A DNA stretch of 64,000 nucleotides from Scalesia atractyloides (taxonomy: Eukaryota > Streptophyta > Magnoliopsida > Asterales > Asteraceae). The notes under the pieces are model-generated. The model did no database searches. It was not told the DNA's origin and worked only from the letters and a program-made list of their open reading frames with translations. This document shows, piece by piece, positions 33,247-43,838 of this stretch. Made by a program: the position numbers and the translations under genes. The stretch lies in the NCBI GenBank assembly GCA_947069175.1, contig CAMTDV010000022.1, positions 36,607,476 to 36,671,475 on the forward strand. The letters are read 5' to 3'. The number at the start of each line of letters is the position of its first letter. Position 1 is the first letter of the stretch.

Positions 33247-34640
33247 TCAGTTTGAGATGGGGACCCAAGCCTTAGTGGTCTTGGGTCGACCCTTATCATC
33301 AAGAAATGTGATTTCTATTTCTTGATGATTTGGAAACTTTATGCCTCCCCCTGAAACATTACTGGTTTTAGGTTTCCAAGATTGTTGATGTTTACCAGAT
33401 TGGCTATTATTTACAGTTTTAAATACTTCTGTTGTTAACAAACTTGACGAACTTGGTTTCCTTTCTGAAAAATCCGGTTTTAATGCTTTCTTGATTATTT
33501 TATCTTGTTTTCATCTCTGTTTTTCTTCTTGTTTCTTAACATATGTTTGTCTTGTTTAGTTGACACAGATTGACCTTGGCAAGTTGGTTCAGGAGTGGCT
33601 TTTTTAACAAACTTTGGTTTTGCTGGGTTGGTATAGTTTTTGATTATGTGGCCAAACTCTCCACATTTAAAACATGTTCTCCTTCCAACAAATTTAGGAG
33701 ATCCTGTTTTATGACTTAGTGTTGAACTTGTGGGTCTGGAGGTACTTGGTTCATCTTCACACCCTATGTATGTTGAGTGTAATTGTTTTGACTGTTACGC
33801 TTCAAAATCTTGACTGGATTTACAAAATTAATATTAGACATGCTTTCAAAAGTCTCGATTTTATCAGTACCAGTTGATCCCACAAATTTAACATTCTTCA
33901 ATTTCTTCTTGTAGCAAGCCTTTAGCTTCAACCTTTGGTTGTGTTACCTTAGGTTTTTCAGCTTGCTTTTCTTGTTGTTTTTCATTTGAAACGAATAACG
34001 GTTGAGACTTGATTGGATTCTTCTTTTCCAAAAATTTGGTTGTTGAATTTTCAAAAACTTGATCAATTGAAGTTTGGTTTACATTTTTTATCGGAAAGTC
34101 TTTGTTTGAGTAAATTTTCTTATCCCCAATCAAAGTATACAACACATTATCATTTTCAGATGTAGACGCTGTTGCCTTGATAGATTTAATAGGATTATTC
34201 TCTTGAATTGCAACAGATTTCACATTCGAAGCAGCAGAAATTTCTACCCCTTTTCTTTATCAAGAGATTGATCCTAATCGGTTTTCTCTGACTCATCATC
34301 TGATGAATCAGCATCCTCTATTGTAGAAGCATTCTGATCAACAACTGATGATGAGTTCTCTGTTTTTCTTGATTCAGCTGAGGAATCGTCCGGCTTTAAC
34401 CCTAATCCTGCTGCAAACTCTTAAGGATTAAGAGGTGCAGATGGTTCAAAGCGTGGCATTTCCTCTTCATAAGGCAATTTGGTATAATTATGTTTCAACG
34501 GAGGTGGACATGATTTATACCCAATGCATTTGACATCTCCCTTAAGCTTTTGAACGTCAATGATGTGATCAAGCACATATCAGGAGTTAGAATAACTTTC
34601 CACTCTTAGCTTAATTGCATCATGTTCGCATTTGGCAATG
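33247..34640 (-). pseudogene. Element C gag, C-terminal part
   Basis: Minus-strand segments 34223-33888 and 33441-33247 with intervening frames give a Lys/Ser/Thr-rich region. A zinc-knuckle-like C-F-K-C-G-E-F-G-H-I-I-K-N-Y near 33685-33645 has tyrosine in place of the last cysteine. The end reads K-T-T-K-A-W-V-P-I-S-N before the stop at 33247. This tail matches the gag end of copia A. There are several stops and frame changes. Confidence 0.78.
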
Positions 34641-34641
34641 G

Positions 34642-35262
34642 CTAACTCCTTTTTTGTTCTTCAAGGATATTAATGTAGTTATTAATTCCTATTTGCTTGT
34701 TCAAAATTGTTTTAGTTAATTCAGAAACGTTTTTCTTAAGAGTTTCAATTACAGATTTGAGTTCTTTTTCGTTTCGAGTTAAAGCCAGATTTACCTCTTT
34801 GCATTTTGATAGTTCAACTACTAGGCTTTGATTGTGACTGTTTATTGTTTCAAATTTCATTTTTAATTTAGAACAGTCACTGCATATCTTAGGAGAGTCG
34901 GATTTTAGCTGACTTGTTAAACCTGCAACGTTAGCTATGAAAGCGGTATGATGAGAAAAGGACGCATTGTTGGCAAAGATTGTCTCCGTCTCCTTTGATG
35001 CAACTTCTGGTTTCCTTATTAAACCAGCCTTTTGACTTTTCAACTTTTCTACTTCTTCCAGCAACTCATTGACCTCAGTATGAATCCTTTCCCTGACATC
35101 TGGATCAGATCCATAACCACCTATACTCGAGCTTTCTTCATCATAACTCCCATTATACCCAAAACTATCATCATCATCAGAATTGTCAATGATGTGAACA
35201 TGTTTGATCTGATAGATAATCTTGGCATAAAATGCATTTCCTCCTCTATTCTCGTTTCCCAA
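34642..35262 (-). pseudogene. Element C gag, coiled-coil middle
   Basis: An open frame of 206 residues. After an acidic start (D-N-S-D-D-D-D-S) come two long heptad-like regions (about residues 60-85 and 125-205) rich in Leu, Lys, Glu and Asn. It continues the frame upstream through a stop at about 35270, where tryptophan would fit (TGG to TGA). It is equivalent to the coiled coil of copia A gag. Confidence 0.8.
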
Positions 35263-35271
35263 TTGTACTGA

Positions 35272-36896
35272 TCAATCGCATCCTTCATCTGCTTGAACTA
35301 CTAGAGCTCTATTTGTGTTGCTTGAAGGTCTTAACTGGTTAGAGTTGTTTGGGTTGTTAACAGCAACTATTCTTTGTTCATTGTTAACTTGAGTTGTGTG
35401 GGATTGTTGTGATTGATTTCGGAAAGGGTTGTGATTTCCTTGTTTGCTGGGTAGAGTACATTCACGCTTGAAGTGACCTTTTTCACCACAGTTGAAGCAA
35501 GTAGCAACATCTTTATCAAAACCATATTTCATATCTTTCTTGCTTTCCAAACTTGTTCTCCTAGTTCGGCTCATGTAATCCTTAGCTCTTCTGACCGCAC
35601 TTGCAAATGCCCATTTGAATCCATCAACTCCATCTCATCTTTGTCTATTTGTTGGTAGTCTTTATTAGTCAAATTGATGTTTCTAATTTGACCAGCGACT
35701 AGTCCACAGTAAGCACTAACCATGGTGTTCAGAAGTTCCATGTGTTCCCGAGCAACTTCTACACTAACCTTGGAAAGATGTGACGTATTAAGTCTAACGG
35801 TATTAGAATTTGTAGGTTGAAAGTTGTAACCATAGAAAGCTTGTTGAGAAGCTTGTTGTGGAACTTGAGGTGTAACAACTTGATGTTGTGGTAGAAAGGC
35901 TTTAGGATCAAATACTTGACCATAGGTTTGAGTACTTGAGCCGGCAGATTGATCTGTTTGAACTAGTGGTGGTATAAAGGGGTTAACATTTGACACAAAC
36001 GCGGTTTGAAGTGTTTGTTGCTGAGTTGTACTAACACCTGTGTTAATACCTCCAAAGTACATCTCAGGGTTTTGTGGAATGGAAAATCTTTTTTCTTTCC
36101 GAATTTCTTCTTCATTTTTGTTCTCCAGCTTCTGAACAAAATCATAAATGCTAATAATATCCAAAACACCTATATGCCTTAGTAAGTCAATAAATTGACT
36201 CCACTTTGGCAGTAAAGCGTCAGCAAAATGCATCACGATTTCTTGTGGAGATGCTAACACTTTGTATGAATACATTTCACTAAGCAGATGGTAGAAACGT
36301 GTTGTCATATTGTTCAGTGGTTCATTCTCCATGAACATGAAACCTTCAAACTCTTTCTTTAGCAGATCATGTCGTATTTTTCTGGTTGCAGCATTTCCTT
36401 CTCCTCTTGCTTCCAAAGTATCCCACAAATTCTTGGTAGTGGTACAGTACACAAACTGATGATAAATATCTTTATGAAGTGCTTGTGTAAGGATAGAAAA
36501 CGCCTTCTTCTCTAAATCATAGGCCTTTTTGTCATTTTCATCTAAATCGGCTAAGGAGGTTGGATTTGATCCTGCTATTCCTTGTATGGTTGTAGTAAAA
36601 CATGTCCATAATTCTGTATTTTCACTGAGAACATATGTATAGAAATGACTTTTCCATGAAGGATTATCGTTCATATGGTTCAGTTTTGCTGGACGGTTAT
36701 TACTTCCTGTTTCATTCTCGCTTATAAGAAGAGTCTGAATGCTCTGATTTTGATTTGCTACACACGCCCATTGATTTGCGGTAATCTTGGTTGTGTGTTG
36801 AGGCATTAGTGATTTCACCCATGAGGTTGCGGAGCTTTGTGATGAGTCTTGATTTGTGCTTGAACTACTCCCCCAATCCCAAGGATTAGTACCCAT
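35272..36896 (-). pseudogene. Element C gag, N-terminal domain and first zinc knuckle
   Basis: The frame 37088-35571 is open for 505 residues. I place the start at the ATG at 36896 (M-G-T-N-P-W-D-W), because the upstream part lies in leader sequence carrying CGTACGA motifs. The UBN2-like region includes L-W-D-T-L-E-A-R-G-E-G, D-L-L-K-K-E-F-E-G-F and H-F-A-D-A-L-L-P-K-W. A Gln/Pro-rich linker follows. A frameshift near 35630 separates it from 35574-35272, which has a knuckle (C-F-N-C-G-x3-H-F-K-R-E-C). This is the most intact copia gag in the window. Confidence 0.85.
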
Positions 36897-37681
36897 TATG
36901 TTTTCTTGTTTATGAAAATTAAAAGGTTTAAAGTTTAATTTTTGAAAATAACAGTCTCCTTTCAAAAGTTCACAAATTTTAAAAACCACAAAGATTTGAA
37001 AACTTGAAACACGAAAAACAATCAAAGAAGGTGGGTTCTTTGTACGAATCAATGATTGGTACGAGCCACTATCTTTTGTACGAACCACAGTCTTTCATGC
37101 GATAAGGTTGTGCTTCGTGCGAACAATGTCCTTCGTGCGGATGACTTGGTCTTTCATACGAACAGTCTTTCTTCATGCGGATTATTCGCACCGATGTTTT
37201 TCGCTGAAGTTTGGTTTTCGCAGAGATGAATCTTTTTGCAGGTTTGGTTGCTGAAAATTTCCTTTTCTAACAGAGACTTGTTTCTGAGTTTGTTCGAAAG
37301 TGGTCAGTTGTCTACACAATTTTGGTTAAAAAGACAAACATTCCATATCAGCTTTTCAGTCAAAACAGTCAAGTCCAGAGATTTGGTCAACCCTACAAGA
37401 ATATTTCGGTGAGTTTTCCAGCAGTGTTTTACCTAAAAATATGTCCAACTGAACTTTGATTGAAAATTTTAAGAAAAACCAAATTCTAACATGTCTCCAT
37501 GTATTCTAACAAGGTTTTCATGAAAGTTTTTAGGCTACAACAAGTTTTAACTAAGTTTTAAGTTGGTTATCTTTTAAAAAACTTAAGTTTCCTGTTGAAA
37601 GTTCAAGAACACTTCCAGAAACCCTCACAACTAGCTCAGATACAACACTAAGCTTGGTTTTAAACAAGGAAGAGAGCCAAT
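36897..37681 (-). other. Element C leader
   Basis: This runs from the PBS to the gag ATG. It carries CGTACGA and TCGTGCGA motif repeats at about 37040-37180, continuing the LTR motif family. No gene seen. Confidence 0.65.
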
Positions 37682-37693
37682 GCTCTGATACCA
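37682..37693 (-). other. Element C primer-binding site
   Basis: The minus strand reads TGGTATCAGAGC, a perfect iMet type, two bases from the 5' LTR start at 37696. Confidence 0.92.
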
Positions 37694-37695
37694 CT

Positions 37696-38457
37696 TGTAG
37701 GTCCACTTGGAGGATCAAGATTAACGTACTTCCCTGTTTATGTAACACACATACGAGTGCGGAATCCACGTAAGTATGCAAACCAAAGCAAACTAAGAAA
37801 CACAAGATAACCAAAGATTTACTATCTTGATTAAAGAAGAGAACTAGTACAAACATATACAAACAATGTACATACAGACTTAGATATACTCTTTGTGCTT
37901 CGGTATCTCTCTCTAGTGTCTAACATTCACTACTAGTGTCCTCTAGTCACTGAGAAGTGCATGTCTGTTTATATAGTGCCTATACCTAGCAACAATACGA
38001 AGAATGTTGTTGGTCGTACGAAACACTATCAGTCACGAAGAACATTCTCCAAAGGATGCTCGTACGAACGACTCATGGCTCGTACGAACATGAACTGGCT
38101 CGTACTAATCAAGAAAGATGCTTAGTTGAAATGAGCCACTTGTACGACTGGAGAATCACTCGTACTAATGGTATATGGCTCGTACGAGCAACAACTTGCT
38201 CGTACGAAGCACTTCTCACTCGTACTTGAAAGTGTTCTTTGGAGAACGTGCCAACAGACATGACGTACACAAAACTCAACAGTATGCATACATGCAACTG
38301 TTTTACAACACAGATAAACTAATCGTCGTACTAAATCAAGATAGGAGGATATCTTGATTTGGTCGACACGACCAAAACTATACAGACACAATAAACAAAG
38401 ACCGTACAATTAAAAACGTAACTAAGAATAAGCGACAAACACAAAAGTGTATCAACA
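37696..38457 (-). repeat. Element C 5' LTR
   Basis: 762 bp, plus-strand TGTAGGTCCA to ATCAACA. On the minus strand it begins TGTTGATACAC, close to the start of element B. A TATA block (minus-strand TATATAAA) lies at 37968-37975. Upstream of it on the minus strand lies a dense set of CGTACGA motifs (about 38000-38225). Confidence 0.9.
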
Positions 38458-39216
38458 CACCCTAATCGATGGCGGAAACATCAGGGCGGGACAAAATAGA
38501 TTGCTTGAGACTTCATATGCTAAAATATGAAAAGTGATTTAAGTAACAAGATTTCATTTCATTAGCAAGGATCAAGTATAATAGCGTGAAATCAAATACA
38601 ACATGTTTGGGACAAAATACAAGTATGGCAACTCTAATAATACAATTCTAGATGAGTATCTAAGTCATCCTACTCGTTTCCAAAGTCATCCTCAACAATA
38701 ATCAACCTTTAATACATGTTAAATTATAGTTCAATACACAAGACATTGGCGAGCATACAAGTTTGAATAATAGCATAGTATAAATGTTTAAACAAATGTT
38801 CATGTGTAATTGTGTATTCTTGAGGCTAACATACATTAAACTATTATGCATAAGTATACTAGTCAACCCAAAGTTCACCGCAAGTGTAATATAATCATAG
38901 CAATGAAAAGACCGTATGTGTTTAACTTAACATAACCTCACGAATAGGGGCGGTGGGTTACTCCTATAGCGCTATACATGTTAAGTGAGGCTATATCAAA
39001 GTTAATGACTGAGTATAAGCATGTGTGATTTCAAGTTTAGCACAAGAACATGTATAAAGATTGTTTTGTGATTTATGAATAAGCATGTTTGCGTGATTTT
39101 GCATAAAGTACATGTATTGCACCCAAATGTGTAAAGTAAAATGGGGTCGAGTATGCTCACAATTTTGCAAGCTTTTTTAGCAATCCGGGGCCGTTAGGTT
39201 GGGAGTAGGACAACGA
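38458..39216 (-). repeat. Gypsy LTR fragment W
   Basis: The LTR-like terminus TGTCACACC at 18358-18366 continues after element C as CTAATCGATGG at 38463. This gives one LTR end resembling the start of the V LTR (a shared G-G-C-G-G-A-A-A-C-A-T-C-type block). It extends to 39216, where the X LTR begins. No coding or opposite end is visible. It is assigned by its terminus and by C's target duplication. Confidence 0.6.
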
Positions 39217-41286
39217 TGTCACACCCCGACCTGTAGTGGAATAGGTGATCGGGGCATGATTAGGTTAACTCGAGAGCTTATGACTTGCTATTACTTGTTT
39301 TAAATATTCATTAATTCATATCAAGTGTCTCACAATACAAATAATTCACATAAACAATTACAAACACAAGACGATGTTTATAACAAGTATATTGCACTAA
39401 TCCCTTTCTTGTTAACTAAGGCCCATCCTATGTCCAATCTTCTTTTCGTACTAGTACACCTGTATCATGTGTAAAAATGGTTTTGGGGTCAACAAAGGTT
39501 GGCGAGTGAATCTTGTTTAAACCTTTGAAAGAAATGATATATTGATTAATTTAATAAAAATGTGCATAAACCAAATATGAGCAAACTTATTGGTAAAATA
39601 TCCACAGACCACATAAACAAATAGCAATGTACATATAAGCATGATAAATGATGAGTTGTGAGATCAAGGCTCAATCAAACGGAGCTGATCTAATTAGGTA
39701 ACACGATGCTCTACTCGTATCCAACGAGGAACTGATGGGCCTAATGAATGCTTGACTGAAATGAGAAAATATAACCACATATAATAATAAACCAAATATT
39801 ACATAACACGTTAGGTCATATAATGGTAGTAGCACAAGTGTTTGAATAAACGATTTAAATAAACGACACATGATACACCACAAAACATGAATAAAAAGGA
39901 GTAGTTTGTAAGAATTTACTCACCGTGTTTGCGTTTTTAATCCTTAGTGGAAAACCGCACGAGAATAAGGAGAAAATCCAATTAAGAAGCGTGATTTAAG
40001 CTAGACAAACGAATGCAACAAGAAAAGGGTAAACGTTATGCTAGGCATAGCTAAATGAACGAACATGATATGTTAGACTCGTTGGGCCTAACGAGCCTCT
40101 ACAGGCTACGCCAAGCCTAAAGGCAAGCCTAAACTAGGCTACCTTAACGAGCCTAATGCTCCTTAACTAAGAACCTAAACGAAACTAATTAAACTAAGAA
40201 AGCGATAAATAAATCAATATTAAAAAAAGAAGGAAGCTTACCTCAATGAAGAACTTTACATAATGAGAAGAGCTTGAAGGGCAGCACCTCCTCGTCGAAA
40301 GCGGAAATAAAAACTACTACACACCACACCCAAAGGAGTATTGTGCTTGTGGAGCCACCAAATTTGGTTATTCCACTTGTTTATACTCAAACTAGGTGTG
40401 GCAAGCTATAAAGAACCAAGCAAGGGTATTTATAGGTGTGAAATGGAGCACAAAATGGTGATTGGGGCGATGTGGGATGACTTTAAAACAAGATTTTCGC
40501 GTCTTTCAAATCAGCAACAAACACCAAACTTGTTTTCGCGACTCCCGCTTCGTTATAACTACGTTTCGCACACGGTTTTTGCCTATGTTCCTTATTTTTA
40601 GAGTACTATCATGTGGAAGAGAGTAATCCAACATCCATGGTGTCTAGAATTGGGCTTAAACCTTGGGTCTTGATGCGGGTCGAGGGTTATGTTCTAAAAT
40701 TTGTGTTTGTGATTCCCGTTACGCTGGAGCTTAGTTTTATGCACCATTTGAACCTACTTGATCCTTAGTATACCAAGTATATCTTGGAGCTTTGAATGGA
40801 CCAGAATGATAGCTAAAGGATGGAGAAAAGTTGGCAAGTAAGTCACCCGAAAGTCATCTTATGACGAAACTAAGAATACGACACGTAGAGCTTCTTACTT
40901 GCTATCATTTGCATCTAAACCCTCCAAAACACAATGTCTTATCTTAAGGCATGTATATAATGAAGTTTGGATGATAAGAAGGTTAGGATATGATGTGCTA
41001 GGTATGTTCACGAAGTCTCCAAAGTTTTTGATTAACTTAAGGTAACCTTAGTTTTAGACCTTAGAGATATGGAGGATTGCTTCAAAATACATGGAAATGA
41101 ATATACAAGGTTGTCTAAAACATGTATAAGACTATAAATCACCAGATATGATAACATGTATGATCAAAACATAGAATTCAAGACATTTTATTGCTTAAAC
41201 ATTAAACAAAATTACGTGGAATATGAAAACAGATTGAGTTACAAAAACGGGTCGGTTTTTAGGATTCATTTTTTACGAATGTTACA
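39217..41286 (-). repeat. LTR of gypsy element X
   Basis: 2070 bp. The minus strand starts TGTAACATTCG and ends GGGGTGTGACA. A polypurine tract lies at 41287-41301, so this is a 3' LTR of a minus-strand element. A TATA-like block (minus-strand TATAAATA) is at 40427-40434. A block at 39655-39760 is shared with the Z LTR. The element's body is missing. Confidence 0.8.
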
Positions 41287-41424
41287 GTCTCCCCTACTTT
41301 TGGAAATTTCATCCCGAAATTAGGAGGTAACCGCTAAGTTATTTAACATTTGGGTGGTAAAGGTAATTCAAAAGTGATTGCAGTGTTTAAGGATTTTGGA
41401 AATGGAAATTTTAACAAAGGTTTA
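41287..41424 (-). other. Polypurine tract and remnant of X
   Basis: The minus strand reads a purine run (AAAAGTAGGGGAGAC) directly beside the X LTR, similar to the tracts of Y (51907-51921) and Z (49311-49326). The rest is non-coding and passes without a clear boundary into the Y LTR piece. Confidence 0.65.
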
Positions 41425-41529
41425 ATGTGGTGGAGTGGCTCAAGTGTTTCGTTTGTTGGCGAGACGCGGGTTCGAATCCCTGGTCCAGTATTTATTGTTT
41501 TTAAATTTAAAGTTTTGAAATGTTACAAA
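41425..41529 (-). repeat. Y LTR piece left of Z, with tRNA-like block
   Basis: ACAAA at 41525-41529 is the target duplication of Z, so this piece continues at 51621. On the plus strand it carries a perfect B-box sequence (GGTTCGAATCC, 41469-41479), with an A-box-like T-G-G-C-T-C-A-A-G-T-G upstream (about 41436-41446) and C-C-A after the T-arm, like a decayed tRNA. On the strand of Y it is antisense. Where X ends and Y starts is uncertain. Confidence 0.55.
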
Positions 41530-41765
41530 TGTAACATCAGTGTAAATCGGGTTTCAAAAACCCGCCCCATTTTATTAATCAAAGGATGTTCGTTTACGGT
41601 GTTTAATTATTATTTTCAATATTATATTTATGATGATGAAATAAATTAATAAAGTTTAAATAAATGATATAATAATTCATAAATAAATAAATCATCTAAT
41701 TAATAACTTATAAAATTTATAAAGGAAAACAGTTTAAAGAAAAAGAAAAAAATAAAATAAATAAA

Positions 41766-41832
41766 AGGTGAACCGGGAATCGAACCCGGGTTTCCCGGAC
41801 ACACACACTATAAACACCGCTGGACTACACAC
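41766..41832 (-). other. Antisense tRNA-like block in Z U3
   Basis: The minus strand reads T-A-G-T-C-C-A-G-C-G-G-T (A-box-like, 41827-41816), and then, 29 bases on, the perfect B box GGTTCGATTCC (41786-41776) inside a G-C-rich T-arm-like inverted repeat (A-C-C-C-G-G-G with flanks). It has the size and box spacing of a tRNA, but I cannot fold a full cloverleaf by eye. In the second LTR (about 49565-49632) the B box has decayed by one C-to-T change (read on the minus strand). Confidence 0.65.
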
Positions 41833-42063
41833 ACCAGTTGTGTTTATATTGAAATCTTAAAAATCTTGTATGAAATCTAAGATTTAAACCTGCAATCAAA
41901 ACCGCGATCAAAGAACGCGCCTTTCCTTTCTTGTTGATATCTCCGACAACTGGCCGGAATCAATCATGGTAACACCCAATCAGCTCGGCTGTCACTCCTC
42001 TGGCAATTGCCAATCACAAACCGTGTTACCATAAACTGAAATCGATATCCTTTTACCTCTGCC

Positions 42064-42071
42064 TATAAATA
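42064..42071 (+). promoter_or_regulatory. TATA box of Z 5' LTR
   Basis: TATAAATA in the context C-C-T-A-T-A-A-A-T-A-C, about 535 bases into the LTR. It is also present in the 3' LTR (49863-49870). Transcription would start about 30 bases downstream, placing the sense tRNA-like modules in the 5' leader. Confidence 0.65.
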
Positions 42072-42374
42072 CTAAACGCCTACTCAATCGAGACTCGCAC
42101 CTCTTTCCACTCTTTCTGCTTCTCTAAACTCCTCGCGGTTGCCGGAATCCTCTGTTCGCCAGAAAACGCCACACTTCGTCGGAAAATCAAAAGAGAACAC
42201 CATCGGTATTGACCCCCTTTTTCCTATTTGATTTTATCCTCTGTTTAGCTTAATGGGAGTGGTTAAGCATACTCTTGTTTTTGGGCGGGTAAATGTCTCT
42301 GATAAAGGATTTTGAATGAAGAAGACGATAAGCAGTGTGTGTGATCATATATTTTATAATCCAGTTTTCAACCG

Positions 42375-42480
42375 GGTAAGCACCCAGCCCAACTGGTTGG
42401 GCCGGGTGCAAACCAAACCTACGGTCGATGGTTCGACCCCACGCCCATACACCGGTCCGACTTAATTAAACCCTTTTTAA
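42375..42480 (+). other. tRNA-like module 1 in Z LTR
   Basis: An A-box-like CAGCCCAACTGG (42385-42396) lies inside a D-arm-like hairpin. It is followed by the B box GGTTCGACCCC (42430-42440) and T5 at 42474-42478. Box spacing fits a Pol III type 2 internal promoter, and the T run fits a terminator. It is also in the 3' LTR (50186-50241). Confidence 0.7.
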
Positions 42481-42544
42481 ATTTAGCACATCTGTATAAA
42501 CCCGTCTAGTATATAAATATAATTAAATTGCAAGTATAATCGGG

Positions 42545-42650
42545 TTAGACACCCAGCCCAGTTGGTCGGGCTGGGTGCAAGTCACCGCAGAGGTCTCGGG
42601 TTCGATACTGGTTGTATGTGTCTGGTTGAATCCAATTTAACCTTTTTGAA
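42545..42650 (+). other. tRNA-like module 2 in Z LTR
   Basis: A box CAGCCCAGTTGG (42554-42565), B box GGTTCGATACT (42599-42609, with two departures from consensus) and T5 at 42643-42647. It shares flanking sequence with module 1 (a C-C-T-T-T-T-T region, then G-T-A-T-A-A-A-T-A-T-A-A-T-T), so the modules are duplicates about 165-170 bases apart. It is also at 50355-50409. Confidence 0.7.
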
Positions 42651-42714
42651 AATTAATTAAATCTGAATAAACCTAACCTGTGTATAAATATAATTAACAT
42701 TCAGATTCCTTCGG

Positions 42715-42840
42715 GTTTGACACGTAGCTTAGTTGGAAGAGCTATGTGCACGCAACCGAGAGGTCACGAGTTCGAGCCTCACACACACATACCTATAACA
42801 GTGAACGAACCGGTCTGACACGTGTCAAACTGTCGTTTTT
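42715..42840 (+). other. tRNA-like module 3 in Z LTR
   Basis: A box TAGCTTAGTTGG (42725-42736; TAGCTCAGTTGG in the 3' LTR at 50523-50534) and B box GAGTTCGAGCC (42768-42778; 50565-50575). T5 lies at 42836-42840. The A box of the 3' LTR copy fully matches the tRNA consensus. It is the best-preserved of the three sense modules. Confidence 0.75.
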
Positions 42841-43826
42841 CTTATTATTTTTTAATTATTTTATTTTCCTTTTAATTTTAGTTTATTTCTATTTTATTCA
42901 TGATTTATTAAAAGGGGATTATATTTTTTAAAAAAAGAAAACACACAATTTTAAACTAATTGATATTAAAACAAATCACAAAAAAAAAATAATTTAAAAA
43001 CCTAAAACAAAAGATTATAACTTAAATAATAGTTTACTTATTTACCGAATCACCACGTTATTATTTCTAGGTTAGTACTCCTTCATCGGATAAATTCCCA
43101 ACTCGTGCGCTCTCTTTACCACTCAAGAATACGCACCCAAGATGAGTGAACTCTCTACAACTTCCCCGTTTTAATCACGTTTTGGGGTGTATCATGTGTC
43201 GTACCGTTTCCTTATTTTATTTAACGCTTGTGCTAATATCATTTCGTGACCAAATGTGTATTGTTTGTTATGTGGTTTATATGTGGATACATTTTATCAT
43301 TTCAGTGCAATCATTTCATTAGGCCCATCAGTTCCTCGTGGGATACGGGTTGAGCATCAGGTGCCTAATTAGATCGGCTCTGTTTGATTGAGCCTTGATC
43401 TCACATACATCATCCATTATGTCATATGTTCATACAATGTGGTTTGTGATTTGTTACATATATACATTTGTTCACATGTGATTTATGCACAATCTTATTT
43501 AAACAATAATAAAATTTATTTACTTAAATGTTTTATCAAGGTTCACTTGCCAACTTTTGTTGACCCAAATTTCTTCTGTTTTACGCATGATACAGGTGAT
43601 CAAGTTGAGGAAAGAAACGCCTAGGATGGCCTTAGAAGAATAATCAAGTTATTTCATTGGAACAATCTTTTGTTTTATTGTTTGTGCTTGTATGAAATTT
43701 TGTGTTGGATATTTGAATTAAATTTGAATTTAATAAATATGAAACTCGTTAGTAAATATCATGAGCTTTGGTGATAACCCATCATGTCCCGACTTTTATT
43801 CCGTTGCGGGTCGGGGTGTGACACAT

Positions 43827-43838
43827 TGGTATTAGAGC
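43827..43838 (+). other. Element Z primer-binding site
   Basis: TGGTATTAGAGC, an iMet-type PBS with one C-to-T change, lies three bases after the LTR end. Confidence 0.85.

Larger units (their letters stand above)
18368..38457 (-). mobile_element. Copia-type element C without pol, split by D
   Basis: The element consists of 18368-18446 and 30443-38457 on the minus strand. The 5' LTR is 38457-37696 and the PBS 37693-37682. Gag runs from 36896 to 33247, followed by non-coding sequence and an extra ORF (31672-30798). The 3' LTR is truncated (30797-30443, then 18446-18368 after D). The flanks CACCT (18363-18367) and CACCC (38458-38462) form a 5-bp duplication with one mismatch. No protease, integrase, RT or RNase H motif is visible between gag and the extra ORF. 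A deletion also joined the extra ORF directly to the middle of the 3' LTR, removing the polypurine tract. Confidence 0.85.
41530..43823 (+). repeat. Element Z 5' LTR
   Basis: 2294 bp, TGTAACATCAG to GGGTGTGACA. The TATA box is at 42064-42071. Upstream lies an antisense tRNA-like block (41766-41832); downstream lie three tandem sense tRNA-like modules (42375-42840). A block at 43318-43405 is shared with the X LTR. Confidence 0.93.

Noticed and set aside
33060..33302. Start of a pol gene in element C
   Set aside because: The frame has no D-S-G protease motif or other pol signature, and no pol motif follows for 1.4 kb.
42715..42790. Functional host tRNA gene
   Set aside because: The A and B boxes fit, but the block repeats in both LTRs, lies in a tandem of similar modules, and I cannot form a convincing acceptor stem and anticodon arm by eye. 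Kept as tRNA-like.
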